A stretch of DNA of 64,000 nucleotides from Nitrospira sp. (GCA_024998625.1 JACOEL010000007.1:119802-183801), one strand, 5' to 3'; counted from the stretch's first letter, positions 44,118 to 53,572 are shown. Numbers and translations are program-made. The notes: generated by a model from the letters alone, not told the origin.

Positions 44118-45518
44118 ATGGCGCTGTTTCGAGAATACGATCTGAGAGGCATTGTCGGAGAAGAACTCACGGAAGCGATTGCCGAGCAGGTGGGGCGCGC
44201 GTATGCCACCATGGCGCGGGAACAGGGGGCCTCGCGGATCAGTCTCGGCCGAGACGGACGACTGAGCTCGCCCGGTTTGCAGGAGGCCTTGCTTCGTGGT
44301 CTGTTGGCCGCTGGACTTGATGTGGTCGACTTGGGCCTCTGTGCTTCGCCGCTCCTGTATTTCTCGTTGTTTACCTTGCCGGTGGACGGGGGCATCATGA
44401 TCACCGGCAGCCACAATGCCGCTGAGTACAATGGCTTTAAGATCTGCATCGGAAAAGAAGCGATTCACGGAGAAGAGATTCAGCGGTTGCGGCGGGTCAT
44501 GGAGGCCGGTCAATTTACCAGGGGTTCCGGACGACTCTCCTCTCATCCCATCATCCCGGACTACTTGGAGCATCTCAATAGGAATTTTTCCGGCGTGCGA
44601 GCGGACCATCTCCATGTCGTGATCGATTGCGGCAATGGCGCGGCGTCGTTGGTCGCCAAGCAGGCGCTCGAACAGATGGGGTGCCGCGTCACGGGCCTGT
44701 ACGACGAGTTGGACGGACGATTCCCCAACCACCATCCCGACCCCACGGTCGTGGAAAATCTGCAGGATCTGATCACGACGGTGCGGGAGAAAAAGGCGGA
44801 TGTCGGAATCGGGTACGACGGAGACGCCGACCGGATCGGCGCGGTCGACGAGCGGGGAGAAATTCTCTGGGGTGATCGCCTCATGATTGTCTATGCGCGG
44901 GATATCCTGACCCAGCACCCGGGGACCACGTTCATCTCCGAGGTCAAAGCCTCGCAATGTTTGTACGATGACATTGCCGCCAAGGGCGGGCGTCCGATCA
45001 TGTGGAAGACCGGTCATTCCTTGATGAAGGCCAAACTGAAAGCCGAATCGGCGGTCCTAGCCGGTGAAATGTCCGGCCATATGTTTTTTGCCGATCGCTA
45101 TTTCGGGTTCGACGATGCGATCTATGCCTCCTGCCGGCTGGTTGAGATTCTGGCGAAGGCCAAGCAATCGCTCTCCAGTTTGGTCGCCGACCTGCCCCAG
45201 ACCACGGTGACGCCGGAAATTCGTGTCGATTGCCCCGACACGCTGAAGTTTCAACTGGTCGATCAGGTGCGCACGCAATTGACCGCCTACCTCAACGACG
45301 GCAAGCCTGTCGGCGCGTCGAATCTTCGCATGCGTGAGTTGGTGACGATCGACGGGGTGCGGGCGATTTTCGAAGACGGATGGGGTCTGATTCGAGCCTC
45401 CAATACCCAACCCGCGCTGGTGCTCCGGTTTGAGGCTCCTTCGCCGGCCCGGCTGGATGTGATTCGGGCGACGATTGAAACTGAGCTTGCGCAGGCACGA
45501 CGTGTGCTGTCGGCGTAG
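44118..45518 (+). CDS. manB: Phosphomannomutase / phosphoglucomutase
   Basis: 466 residues of the alpha-D-phosphohexomutase family. The active-site phosphoserine is in MITGSHNAAEYNGFK, the metal loop is GYDGDADRIG at about residue 233, the sugar loop is GEMSGHMFF, and the phosphate-binding loop is RASNTQPALVLRFE. It interconverts hexose-6- and -1-phosphates and so feeds ManC and RfbA. GGAG lies eight bases upstream of ATG 44118. The gene's 3' end overlaps the possible start of the DUF3108 gene. Confidence 0.94.
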   Translation: MALFREYDLRGIVGEELTEAIAEQVGRAYATMAREQGASRISLGRDGRLSSPGLQEALLRGLLAAGLDVVDLGLCASPLLYFSLFTLPVDGGIMITGSHNAAEYNGFKICIGKEAIHGEEIQRLRRVMEAGQFTRGSGRLSSHPIIPDYLEHLNRNFSGVRADHLHVVIDCGNGAASLVAKQALEQMGCRVTGLYDELDGRFPNHHPDPTVVENLQDLITTVREKKADVGIGYDGDADRIGAVDERGEILWGDRLMIVYARDILTQHPGTTFISEVKASQCLYDDIAAKGGRPIMWKTGHSLMKAKLKAESAVLAGEMSGHMFFADRYFGFDDAIYASCRLVEILAKAKQSLSSLVADLPQTTVTPEIRVDCPDTLKFQLVDQVRTQLTAYLNDGKPVGASNLRMRELVTIDGVRAIFEDGWGLIRASNTQPALVLRFEAPSPARLDVIRATIETELAQARRVLSA

Positions 45519-46332
45519 CGGGCCCTGCTACTCTGATTCCCTCCGTTCCATCCTGTTCCTTGCCGTCACGATCCTGGCGACAGTCGTTGCTTCCGCCCCG
45601 CCGCTCTCTTACGCAACACCGGACGGGCAGATCCTTGCTCCTGCCGCGCTTCCCTTTGCAAACGGCGAGCGATTGTCCTATGACGTGACCTGGCTGGGCA
45701 TGCGCGCGGGAATCGCGACCATGGTCGTTCAGGAGGGACCTGGCGAGGGGGCCAGGCCGCAGCTTACCTTTTCGATGACGGCTCGATCGAGCCCGACTGT
45801 CACCAAGTTTTATCCTGTCGATAACCGCGGGGTGTCCGTGGTCGATCGCGAATCCTTCCTGCCCCGGCACATGACGTTTGCCAGGAGGGAGGGCAGGCGT
45901 TTCAACGATTTCGACTATACATTCAGACATACCGAAGGCCTAGTCACTGCCGTCAAAGATGGGAAAGGCGATGAATTGCCGATCCCTTCCGATGCGCAGG
46001 ATGCCATGTCGTGTTTGTATTATGTGCGCAAGGTGCTGTCCTTCGTGCCGGGGGCCTCGCTGGCGATGACGGTGCATCACGACAAGAAGAACTATAAGAT
46101 GGAGGTACGGGTCGAAGCCCTTGAAACCGTGGAGGGCGTGTGGGGGAAACGGCAGACGGCCCGGGTGGTGGTCATCATGCCGTTTCAGGGGATTTTCCTG
46201 AACGAGGGCAATATTCGCGTCTGGTTCACGAACGATGAGCAGCGGGTGCCCGTCAGAATGAAGGCCAAGGTCGTGGTGGGATCGATTGTGGCCGAATTAA
46301 CCGAGGGGTACGGAGCAACCTCACAGCCGTAA
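45502..46332 (+). CDS. DUF3108 periplasmic protein
   Basis: About 276 residues. A hydrophobic N-terminal segment (SILFLAVTILATVVASAPPLSYA) looks like a signal peptide. The DUF3108 domain follows, starting with 'ANGERLSYDVTWLGMRAGIATM' and continuing through 'YPVDNRGVSVVDRESFLPRHMTF' to 'VWFTNDEQRVPVRMKAKVVVGSI'. The family is predicted to be a periplasmic lipocalin-like beta barrel of unknown function. No ATG exists before the signal sequence; GTG 45502 is the best guess, with TTG 45475 or 45487 possible. It overlaps manB and was probably cotranscribed. Confidence 0.72.
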   Translation: MCCRRSGPCYSDSLRSILFLAVTILATVVASAPPLSYATPDGQILAPAALPFANGERLSYDVTWLGMRAGIATMVVQEGPGEGARPQLTFSMTARSSPTVTKFYPVDNRGVSVVDRESFLPRHMTFARREGRRFNDFDYTFRHTEGLVTAVKDGKGDELPIPSDAQDAMSCLYYVRKVLSFVPGASLAMTVHHDKKNYKMEVRVEALETVEGVWGKRQTARVVVIMPFQGIFLNEGNIRVWFTNDEQRVPVRMKAKVVVGSIVAELTEGYGATSQP

Positions 46333-46347
46333 CATGCCCGCCTTGGT

Positions 46348-46376
46348 TTGCTCGTCCGGACGGAAACCGCTATAAT
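46348..46376 (+). promoter_or_regulatory. Promoter for fbp
   Basis: A perfect TATAAT (46371-46376) is preceded at 17 bp by TTGCTC. The predicted start near 46383 leaves an 80-nt leader carrying the hairpin at 46394-46421. Confidence 0.55.
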
Positions 46377-46393
46377 CACGCCGAGTTCGTGGG

Positions 46394-46421
46394 GAGGGCT
46401 TCGGCTCTGTCCGAAGCCCTC
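46394..46421 (+). terminator. Perfect 11-bp hairpin in the fbp leader
   Basis: GAGGGCTTCGG and CCGAAGCCCTC pair perfectly around CTCTGT, followed by TTCATTTC. It lies downstream of the predicted promoter, so it is either the terminator of the preceding genes read through from upstream, or a leader attenuator or stabilising stem for fbp. Confidence 0.6.
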
Positions 46422-46465
46422 TTCATTTCGACCGGTCGTCGTTCGATCCACGAGGAATCCTGAGC

Positions 46466-47464
46466 ATGGCGAAGTTTCCCATTACATTAAGCCGTTTTGT
46501 TATTGAACAACAGTCCGCGCATCCCGAAGCGACCGGAGAATTCTCCGTTCTGCTGACCCAAATCGGCCTCGTCGGAAAAATGATTGCGCATGACCTCCGC
46601 AGAGCCGGATTGAACAAGATCCTTGGCACCACCGGGGAGACCAATATTCAAGGTGAGGTGGTCAAGAAGCTCGATCAGATTGCCAATGATACCTTTGTGC
46701 GGGTGTTCGAACACAGCGGTCTCGTGTGTGTTTTGGCTTCTGAAGAGATGGAAAAACCCCTGAAAATGGTTCATGAGGGAGCTAAGTACATGCTCCTGGT
46801 CGATCCGCTGGACGGATCTTCCAACACCGACGTCAATATGCCATTGGGGGCCATTTTTTCCATCCGCAGATCGAAGCTGGGGCAACGACTGCCTGTGGAG
46901 GACGAGTTGCTTCAAAGAGGAACCGAGCAGATCGCCGCGGGGTACGTGTTGTACGGGGCGAGCACCATGCTTGTGTTCACGGTCGGTCAGGGCGTGCATG
47001 GCTTCACCCTTGAGCCGTCCATCGGTGAATATCTCCTGTCCAACGAGAACATTCGAATTCCCTCGAAGGGTAAGGTGTATTCGGTCAATGAGGGCAACTA
47101 CCATCGTTGGCCTTCCGGCACACAGAAATATCTCGATTCGCTGAAAGTGCAGGACAAGGCGACCGGGCGTCCCTACAGTGGCCGATACAGCGGGTGTCTG
47201 GTCGCGGATGTTCATCGCATACTGCTGGGTGGCGGCATCTATTTGTATCCCGGGGAGAACGACAAGCCGGAAGGAAAGCTGCGATTGATGTATGAGGGCA
47301 ATCCGCTGGCTATGGTCGTGGAGCAGGCCGGAGGAAAAGCGACCACGGGGACGATGCGGATTCTCGACGTCGAACCGAAGGCCCTCCATCAGAGAGTGCC
47401 ATTGATCATCGGGAGCGCTGAGGATGTGAGCCAGGCGGAAGCCTATATTCAAGGACGTGCGTAA
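46466..47464 (+). CDS. fbp: Fructose-1,6-bisphosphatase class 1
   Basis: 332 residues. The metal-binding Glu pair (SEEME at 92-96) and the family signature VDPLDGSSN at 112-120 are visible, with 'GRYSGCLVADVHRILLGGGIYLYP' and 'YEGNPLAMVVEQAGGKATTG' in the C-terminal half. It dephosphorylates fructose-1,6-bisphosphate to fructose-6-phosphate, the committed step of gluconeogenesis, in the cytosol. It sits 30 bp before the aldolase gene, so the two catalyse consecutive gluconeogenic steps and probably share a transcript. Such a pair would supply hexose for the glycan genes in a carbon-fixing organism. Confidence 0.96.
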   Translation: MAKFPITLSRFVIEQQSAHPEATGEFSVLLTQIGLVGKMIAHDLRRAGLNKILGTTGETNIQGEVVKKLDQIANDTFVRVFEHSGLVCVLASEEMEKPLKMVHEGAKYMLLVDPLDGSSNTDVNMPLGAIFSIRRSKLGQRLPVEDELLQRGTEQIAAGYVLYGASTMLVFTVGQGVHGFTLEPSIGEYLLSNENIRIPSKGKVYSVNEGNYHRWPSGTQKYLDSLKVQDKATGRPYSGRYSGCLVADVHRILLGGGIYLYPGENDKPEGKLRLMYEGNPLAMVVEQAGGKATTGTMRILDVEPKALHQRVPLIIGSAEDVSQAEAYIQGRA

Positions 47465-47500
47465 CGACTCATGTGACTGAGGTTTGTTGGGAGGATGATT

Positions 47501-48424
47501 ATGAGCAATCGGGTCCAGGAAATCTTGAGCTGGTACGAGAGTGACAATGCGGGAACGAAGACGAACATTGCGCGCCTACTGAATCACGGCAAGCTGGCGG
47601 GCACGGGGAAACTGGTGATCCTGCCGGTGGATCAGGGGTTCGAGCATGGTCCGGCCAGAAGTTTCGCGCCCAATGCCGGCGGCTACAATCCGCATTACCA
47701 TTTCCAGTTGGGGCTCGATGCCGGTTGCAACGCCTACGCGGCTCCGCTGGGATTCATCGAGGCCGGTGCCAGTCATTTCGCCGGGCAAATTCCACTCATT
47801 CTCAAGCTCAACAGCCACGATACGCTTCATGATGAGAAAGATCCGATGCCCTCCGTGACCGGCAGCGTGCGGGATGCCTTGCGATTAGGTTGTTCGGCGG
47901 TGGGATTTACGATTTATCCGGGCTCGGCCCACTGCAACGCGATGTATGAGCAGTTGCGGGCCATTGCGGAAGAAGCCAAGAGCTGTGGACTGGCCGTTGT
48001 GGTCTGGTCCTACCCGCGCGGGTCGGGATTGAGCAAGGAAGGCGAGACCGCGTTGGACGTCGTGGCTTATGCCGCTCAGATTGCGGCGCAGTTGGGCGCC
48101 CATATCATCAAGGTCAAATTACCCACGGCTCATCTGGAGCAGGCCGCTGCCAAGAAGGTCTATGAAGCTGAAAAAGTGCCCATTTCGACCTTGGCGGAAC
48201 GGGTCAAACATATCGTGCAGAGTTCGTTCGATGGACGCCGGATCGTCATCTTCTCCGGCGGCGCGAAGAGCGACGAAAAGACGGTGTTCGATGAAGTCCG
48301 CGCGATTCGTGACGGCGGGGGATTCGGTTCCATCATCGGCCGGAATTCCTTCCAACGCCCCAAAGCCGAGGCCGTCAAGTTTTTAAGCACCATCATGGGA
48401 CTGTATGCGGGAGAGAAGCCCTAA
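47501..48424 (+). CDS. Class I fructose-bisphosphate aldolase (archaeal/DhnA type)
   Basis: 307 residues. LVILPVDQGFEHGP, 'TIYPGSAHCNAMYEQL', VVVWSYPRG and the Schiff-base Lys in HIIKVKLPTAH at about 201-211 define the DhnA/FbaB family. 'IFSGGAKSDEKTVF' and 'GSIIGRNSFQR' form the phosphate sites. It condenses dihydroxyacetone phosphate with glyceraldehyde-3-phosphate. ATG 47501 is six bases after GGGAGG; the in-frame ATG at 47495 touches the ribosome site. Confidence 0.92.
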   Translation: MSNRVQEILSWYESDNAGTKTNIARLLNHGKLAGTGKLVILPVDQGFEHGPARSFAPNAGGYNPHYHFQLGLDAGCNAYAAPLGFIEAGASHFAGQIPLILKLNSHDTLHDEKDPMPSVTGSVRDALRLGCSAVGFTIYPGSAHCNAMYEQLRAIAEEAKSCGLAVVVWSYPRGSGLSKEGETALDVVAYAAQIAAQLGAHIIKVKLPTAHLEQAAAKKVYEAEKVPISTLAERVKHIVQSSFDGRRIVIFSGGAKSDEKTVFDEVRAIRDGGGFGSIIGRNSFQRPKAEAVKFLSTIMGLYAGEKP

Positions 48425-48451
48425 CCGGCGCCTCCGTCCGCACGGATCACA

Positions 48452-49996
48452 ATGAACGACTTTCAGATCCCAACGGAGCAGCAGCCCCAGAGGCGGCCCT
48501 GGATCTTTCCCGCACTGCTCTTGATCGCGGGGGTATTGATCGGGGTCATTCTGACATCCGATCTCGGCTGGTTGCCGACCGGACATGCGGTTCCTGAACC
48601 GGCTGCCCCTCCGGCCGCGACGCCGGTCTCCACGGCGGTACAGCCGACGCTGCCCGGGGCGGGTGGCCAGAGTTTCGTCGATGTCGCCAAAGCCGTGAAG
48701 CCGGCCGTCGTGAACATTTTTGCGACGCGGAACGGATCGAGCGAGGAGGGGAAAGGCAGCCCGTTTGAAGATCCCTTTTTTCGACGTTTCTTCGGCGAGG
48801 AGTGGATGAAGCGGTTCGAGGCGCCGAAGGAACGCAAGGAACGGGGGTTGGGGTCTGGCGTCATCGTCGATCCGAACGGCCTCATCATCACGAACAATCA
48901 CGTGGTCAACAAGGCCGATGAGATCAAGGTCTTTCTCTCCGACAAGCGGGAGTTCAAGGCGAAGCTGGTCGGTACGGATGCCAAGACCGACGTTGCCGTG
49001 CTGAAGATCGAGGCCGGTGGATTGCCGACCGTCGCCTGGGCCGATTCCGACAAGCTGGAGGTCGGGGAGTTTGTGCTGGCAGTGGGTAACCCGTTCGGGT
49101 TGACGCAGACAGTGACGCTGGGAATCGTCAGTGCGCTCGGTCGCGCGGCCGGCATTGCCGAATATGAAGATTTCATTCAGACCGATGCGGCGATCAACCC
49201 GGGCAATTCCGGCGGCGCTCTGGTGAATGTGCGCGGTGAACTGGTCGGCATTAATACAGCGATCTATAGCCAGAGCGGCGGGAACATGGGAATCGGCTTT
49301 GCCGTTCCGAGTAACATGGCCCATTCCATCATGGAGCAGTTGGTCCAGCATGGCAAAGTCGTGCGCGGCTGGTTGGGTGTCTCGATTCAGGAGTTGACGC
49401 CGGAATTATCTTCGCAGTTCGGCGTGCCGAAAGACGTGAAGGGTGTCCTCGTCAGCGACATCATGGACGATAGCCCGGCCAAGAAGGCGGGATTTGAGCG
49501 CGGCGATGTGATCGTCGAATACGATGGGAAACCCATGGATTCTCCGGCCCACTTGCGAAATGCCGTGGCCCAGACAGTGGTGGGGAAGAAGGTCACGGTC
49601 AAGCTCATCCGTGAAAAGAAGTCCAAGTCCATCGAACTCACGATTGCCGAGCAGCCGAAGAATCTGGCGCAAGCCGGAGTTGAAGAGGGCGGAGAATCGG
49701 CGGCTCCCGCCGGCTTACTCTCGGACATCGAGGTGCGGGAGTTGAACCCGGAACTGGCCGGCCGGTATGGCCTGAAGTCGAGCGATCGCGGCGTGGTGGT
49801 CGTGCGGGTCAAACCGGGGAGCCCCGCGGAGGAAGCCGGTGTGCGTGAAGGGGATCTCGTACTGGAGGTGAATCGCAAAGCTGTGGGGACGATAAAGGCG
49901 TATGAACATGTCGCCGCGAATTTGCCGAAAGACCAGGCGGTATTGCTCCTGTTGAGACGGCAGGGGCGAGCCATTTATCTGACGCTGAGGCCGTGA
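48452..49996 (+). CDS. htrA: HtrA/DegP-type periplasmic serine protease
   Basis: 514 residues. A single N-terminal membrane anchor or uncleaved signal (about residues 17-36) is followed by a Pro/Ala linker. The trypsin-like domain has the triad His150 (IITNNHVV), Asp180 (KTDVAVLKI) and Ser253 (NPGNSGGAL). Two PDZ domains cover about 285-390 and 415-514, each with a substrate-groove Gly-Leu/Val-Gly-type loop (GWLGV; RGVVV). It degrades or refolds misfolded envelope proteins, a natural partner of an organism exporting much glycan. The start is clear from spacing, and the next gene overlaps its end only if an early start is used. Confidence 0.94.
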   Translation: MNDFQIPTEQQPQRRPWIFPALLLIAGVLIGVILTSDLGWLPTGHAVPEPAAPPAATPVSTAVQPTLPGAGGQSFVDVAKAVKPAVVNIFATRNGSSEEGKGSPFEDPFFRRFFGEEWMKRFEAPKERKERGLGSGVIVDPNGLIITNNHVVNKADEIKVFLSDKREFKAKLVGTDAKTDVAVLKIEAGGLPTVAWADSDKLEVGEFVLAVGNPFGLTQTVTLGIVSALGRAAGIAEYEDFIQTDAAINPGNSGGALVNVRGELVGINTAIYSQSGGNMGIGFAVPSNMAHSIMEQLVQHGKVVRGWLGVSIQELTPELSSQFGVPKDVKGVLVSDIMDDSPAKKAGFERGDVIVEYDGKPMDSPAHLRNAVAQTVVGKKVTVKLIREKKSKSIELTIAEQPKNLAQAGVEEGGESAAPAGLLSDIEVRELNPELAGRYGLKSSDRGVVVVRVKPGSPAEEAGVREGDLVLEVNRKAVGTIKAYEHVAANLPKDQAVLLLLRRQGRAIYLTLRP

Positions 49997-50046
49997 TCGC
50001 GCCGGATCGTGTGTCCGGGGTTGATCACAGAGAGGAGGCAAACAGT

Positions 50047-51072
50047 ATGGTAACACGGGCCATATTTGTTCTTCTCAGCGCTCTTGCCGGCATGGCCTTG
50101 TTTCTTCGGGCCCAGGATCCAAGTCGCGAGTTTTTGTTGGCGGGATTGGGAATGGGAGCGGTGGCGGGCGGGCTCATCTTGGCCGGCGAGTATGCGCTCC
50201 GCAGGCTTTCATTCGGTATTATTGTCGGCGGTGCCGTGGGGCTCGCCGGAGGTCTCATTCTGACGGGTTTGGTGGAGTGGGTCGGGAGTGCGGTCTTCGA
50301 TGTAGAGACCTTCTTGTTTCATATCGGCGGGTTGGTGTTTCTCTTAGGGTTGCCCTATCTAGGGTTAGCCATGGGCGCGCGGTTCGGCAACGAACAGTTC
50401 CCCGGTCTGGACCAGGGGACGACGGCAGCCGGGGCTTCCCATGCCAGTCTTAAAGTATTGGATACGAGTGTCATCATCGACGGCCGGGTGGCCGACCTCT
50501 GTGAGACAGGGTTTCTGGAAGGACCGTTTCTGGTTCCCCATTTTATCTTGAATGAATTACAGCATATTGCAGATTCGTCGGATTCTTTGAAACGGGCGCG
50601 CGGGCGTCGCGGGTTGGATATTCTCAACAAGATTCAGAAAATGCCGGGCATCGATGTCCGGATCGTCGAAGAAGATTTCCCCCATGTGAAGGAAGTGGAT
50701 GCCAAGCTCGTGGTCCTGGCAAAGAAAGTCGGGGGGCGCATCGTCACGAATGATTTGAACCTGAACAAAGTCGCCGAATTGCAGGGCGTGCGAGTATTGA
50801 ACATCAATGAGCTCTGTAATGCGCTGCGTCCGGTCGTGTTGCCGGGTGAAACCATTCGGGTTTTCGTCTTGAAGGAAGGCAAAGAGGCGGGCCAGGGCGT
50901 CGCCTACTTGGATGACGGCACGATGATTGTCGTGGACAATGCGCGACGCTGTATCGGCCGCAATGTGGATGTGACCGTGACCAGTGTGCTTCAGACGACG
51001 GCGGGGCGCATGATCTTCACCCGTTTGAAGGAAGAGTCCGAGCGGGAAGAGTACCAGGTTGCGCGTGGGTAG
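50047..51072 (+). CDS. PIN/TRAM domain membrane protein (YacL-like)
   Basis: 341 residues. Four hydrophobic segments occupy about 1-125. A PIN-type nuclease domain begins VLDTSVIIDGRVADL, with the catalytic Asp residues, and continues to 'VTNDLNLNKVAELQGV'. The C-terminal TRAM domain is 'KEGKEAGQGVAYLDDGTMIVVDNA'. This is the YacL family, thought to be a membrane-anchored RNase; its substrate is unknown. GAGAGGAGG lies eight bases before ATG 50047. Pairing with ispD-ispF downstream is common in bacteria. Confidence 0.9.
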   Translation: MVTRAIFVLLSALAGMALFLRAQDPSREFLLAGLGMGAVAGGLILAGEYALRRLSFGIIVGGAVGLAGGLILTGLVEWVGSAVFDVETFLFHIGGLVFLLGLPYLGLAMGARFGNEQFPGLDQGTTAAGASHASLKVLDTSVIIDGRVADLCETGFLEGPFLVPHFILNELQHIADSSDSLKRARGRRGLDILNKIQKMPGIDVRIVEEDFPHVKEVDAKLVVLAKKVGGRIVTNDLNLNKVAELQGVRVLNINELCNALRPVVLPGETIRVFVLKEGKEAGQGVAYLDDGTMIVVDNARRCIGRNVDVTVTSVLQTTAGRMIFTRLKEESEREEYQVARG

Positions 51073-51179
51073 ATTAGCGAGACGGAAGCGCGGTGGTTCA
51101 GAGAAATCCTCCGTTTGCCGGGGAGGCGCATCGAGTTCAGACGATTGTTTAGGTGTGGTCTTGTCTCGCTGCTGCTCAC

Positions 51180-51935
51180 GTGAGTGTGCCGGTGTCCGCT
51201 TGTAACGCGAAGCCGTCTCCGGGAGGGCTGCGCACGGTGGCCCTGGTTCCAGCTGCCGGTCGCGGGCTTCGCATGGGCGGCCATATCCCCAAGCAGTTTC
51301 TTACGCTGGGGGGGCGGCCGATTCTTGCGCAGTCCCTCCTTGTGCTCCAAGCTTCCCCGCTCATTCATGAGATCATCCTGGCGGTGCCCCAGTCGGAACG
51401 TCAGTATTGTCTGGACCATATCGTGGCGACGGGTGAGTTCAGCAAGGTGACCAAGGTTGTGCCGGGGGGAGCGCAGCGACAGGATTCCGTGCGCCATGCC
51501 TTGGCCGAGGTGAGTCAGGAGACCGAGATTGTCCTGGTTCATGACGCGGTGCGGCCGTTTCTCACCGAGGATATGATCCGCAGAGTCGTGGCTGCGGCGG
51601 TAGAGCATGGGGCGGCCATCATCGCGCTGCCGATGCGTGATACGGTGAAGTATGTGGGCGCGGGCGGGGTGATCGAACGGACCGTCGATCGCCGCCCCCT
51701 CTGGTTGGCGCAGACGCCCCAGGCGTTTCGTCGTGACTGGTTGGAAGAGGGGCATCACAAGGCCTTGTTGGCCGGTGTGCAAGCGACGGATGACGCGCAC
51801 CTTGTGGAGTTGATTGGGAAACCGGTCGTGGTGGTCGAGGGGAGCGGAGAAAATATCAAGGTGACGAGGCCGGAAGATCTCGTGATCGGAGAAGCGATTC
51901 TCAACTCACGAACGGCGGCAAGGAGTGCGGAATGA
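51180..51935 (+). CDS. ispD: 2-C-methyl-D-erythritol 4-phosphate cytidylyltransferase
   Basis: 251 residues. VALVPAAGRGLRMGGHIPKQFL is the CTP-binding loop; 'LVHDAVRPFLTEDMI', 'LPMRDTVKYV' and 'TPQAFRRDWL' are IspD-specific. It catalyses the third step of the MEP isoprenoid pathway. Only GTG starts are available (51153, 51180, 51186), none with a good ribosome site; 51180 gives a normal N-terminus. It overlaps ispF by four bases (ATGA). Confidence 0.93.
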   Translation: MSVPVSACNAKPSPGGLRTVALVPAAGRGLRMGGHIPKQFLTLGGRPILAQSLLVLQASPLIHEIILAVPQSERQYCLDHIVATGEFSKVTKVVPGGAQRQDSVRHALAEVSQETEIVLVHDAVRPFLTEDMIRRVVAAAVEHGAAIIALPMRDTVKYVGAGGVIERTVDRRPLWLAQTPQAFRRDWLEEGHHKALLAGVQATDDAHLVELIGKPVVVVEGSGENIKVTRPEDLVIGEAILNSRTAARSAE

Positions 51936-52414
51936 CGGCTGTACGCGTGGGATGTGGGTGGGACATTCATCCGATGGTAGCGGGACGAAAATTAATTCTG
52001 GGTGGACTCGAAATTCCGCACCACAAGGGGCTGCAAGGGCATTCCGATTCCGATGCGTTAGTCCATGCCATCTGCGATGCATTGCTCGGGGCGATGGGAG
52101 AGGGCGATCTTGGGCGTCACTATCCGAGCTCGGATCAGCAGTTCAAGAATATTTCGAGCCTCAAATTACTCGAAGACGTCGTCCAGAAGCTGCGCGCCAA
52201 GGGCTATCGCCTGGCGAATGTGGATAGTACGATCATCGCGCAGGCGCCCCGGCTGAGCCCGCATCTGGCCGCCATGCAGAAAATTATTTCCGGGGTGCTT
52301 CAGGTCGACCCGGATTTGGTGAATGTAAAAGTGAAAAGCGGTGAAGGCCTGGATGCGGTAGGGCGTGAAGAAGCGATCGCGGCGCAAGCGGTCTGCCTGA
52401 TCGAGCGAGGCTAG
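51932..52414 (+). CDS. ispF: 2-C-methyl-D-erythritol 2,4-cyclodiphosphate synthase
   Basis: 160 residues. RVGCGWDIHPM holds the zinc Asp and His; HSDSDALVHAICDALLGA holds the third zinc His and the loop; 'DLGRHYPSSD' follows. The usual C-terminal KATTTEGLGF reads KVKSGEGLDAVG here, a mild variant that keeps Gly-Glu-Gly. It forms a trimer and cyclises the IspE product in the MEP pathway. The ispD-ispF pair is translationally coupled. Confidence 0.95.
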   Translation: MTAVRVGCGWDIHPMVAGRKLILGGLEIPHHKGLQGHSDSDALVHAICDALLGAMGEGDLGRHYPSSDQQFKNISSLKLLEDVVQKLRAKGYRLANVDSTIIAQAPRLSPHLAAMQKIISGVLQVDPDLVNVKVKSGEGLDAVGREEAIAAQAVCLIERG

Positions 52415-52453
52415 AGCCTATCCGCCGGTGCGCTCACGAGGCGGGTACCACCT

Positions 52454-53104
52454 ATGTTCAAGACCATCTCTCAGGACCTCCAAGCGATTTTTGACCGGGA
52501 TCCTGCCGCCACCAGCAGGCTCGAAGTCATTTTGACCTATGCGGGATTTCACGCCCTGTTGGCTTATCGTCTCGCGCATTGGTTGAAGGGACATCGTGTG
52601 CCGTTTCTGCCCCGCGCGATTTCCCAATTGGCCCGCTGGCTGACGGGAATCGAGATCCATCCCTCCGCCAAGATCGGTGAGCGATTTTTTATCGATCACG
52701 GCATGGGTGTGGTGATCGGAGAAACGGCTGAGGTCGGAGACCACGTCACTCTGTTTCAGGGCGTGACGCTTGGTGGAACGGGGAAGGAGCGCGGCAAGCG
52801 CCATCCCACGCTCGGCAGTCATGTGGTCGTCGGGGCGGGGGCGAAGATTCTCGGCGGGATTACGATCGGCGACAATGTGAAGATCGGCGCGAATTCCGTC
52901 GTCTTGAAGTCGGTTCCCCCGAATTCGACGGTGATCGGGGTGCCGGCCAGGATCATCAAATCGCAAGGGGAGCGGCTTCCCGATGCGACCATGGACCATA
53001 CCAATATGCCGGATCCGATCGCCGATCGCTTTGCCGCGCTCGAACTGGAACTGATCGAGTTGCGAAAGAAACTCGAGAATCGGGACGGTAACGGTCCTCG
53101 GTAA
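52454..53104 (+). CDS. cysE: Serine O-acetyltransferase
   Basis: 216 residues. The N-terminal helices are the short (EpsC-like) form, followed by the left-handed beta-helix hexapeptide repeats. The catalytic His is in [18 protein letters not shown], and '[19 protein letters not shown]' is the acetyl-CoA loop. It makes O-acetylserine for cysteine synthesis. The C-terminus after residue 175 is a charged helix. It stands 39 bp after ispF, likely in the same operon. Confidence 0.93.
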   Translation: MFKTISQDLQAIFDRDPAATSRLEVILTYAGFHALLAYRLAHWLKGHRVPFLPRAISQLARWLTGIEIHPSAKIGERFFIDHGMGVVIGETAEVGDHVTLFQGVTLGGTGKERGKRHPTLGSHVVVGAGAKILGGITIGDNVKIGANSVVLKSVPPNSTVIGVPARIIKSQGERLPDATMDHTNMPDPIADRFAALELELIELRKKLENRDGNGPR

Positions 53105-53254
53105 CAGGTCCTCACTTCTGCACTGACTAACCCATTCCTTCCCGGAACTGAGAGTCTTTGCGATTGGTGCGGTGCGGACAGGGCAGGTCAATCATCCGCC
53201 ATCCGCTGCCTGTCGATCCCCGCATGGTCATATCGTCCAGCCGGGGCACTGTGT

Positions 53255-53572
53255 CTAGTTGGACAGGCACTCCTTCATAAACGTCTTGCGCGCGTCGCCG
53301 GCCAGTTTCTTGGCCTTGGCAGCCTTGTTACAGGTCGTCATCTTGTTCTGCTGCGTGGAGCCGGCTGCGGATTGTTCCGATTTGGCGGAGAGGCATTCTT
53401 TCATGAACGCTTTGCGTTCGTCTCCCTTGCCTTCACCACTGAGGCCTTTGGCCTTGGCATCCTTGTTACATGTGGCCATCTTATTCTGCTGCGCGCCGGC
53501 GTAGCTGAGCTGCGGCGTGGCGAGCACGGCTGCCAACATGAGAGCGGACAAGGTCGTACAGAGTTGTTTCAT
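53255..53572 (-). CDS. psiF: PsiF repeat protein, exported
   Basis: 105 residues. A signal peptide (KQLCTTLSALMLAAVLATPQLSYA) is followed by two PsiF repeats of about 35 residues: 'QNKMATCNKDAKAKGL...RKAFMKECL' and 'QNKMTTCNKAAKAKKL...RKTFMKECL'. Each has two Cys, probably forming disulfides in the periplasm. The family includes the E. coli phosphate-starvation protein PsiF; its function is unknown. AGGAG lies seven bases upstream of the ATG. A promoter is seen at 53612-53640 (minus strand). Confidence 0.85.
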   Translation of the reverse strand: MKQLCTTLSALMLAAVLATPQLSYAGAQQNKMATCNKDAKAKGLSGEGKGDERKAFMKECLSAKSEQSAAGSTQQNKMTTCNKAAKAKKLAGDARKTFMKECLSN

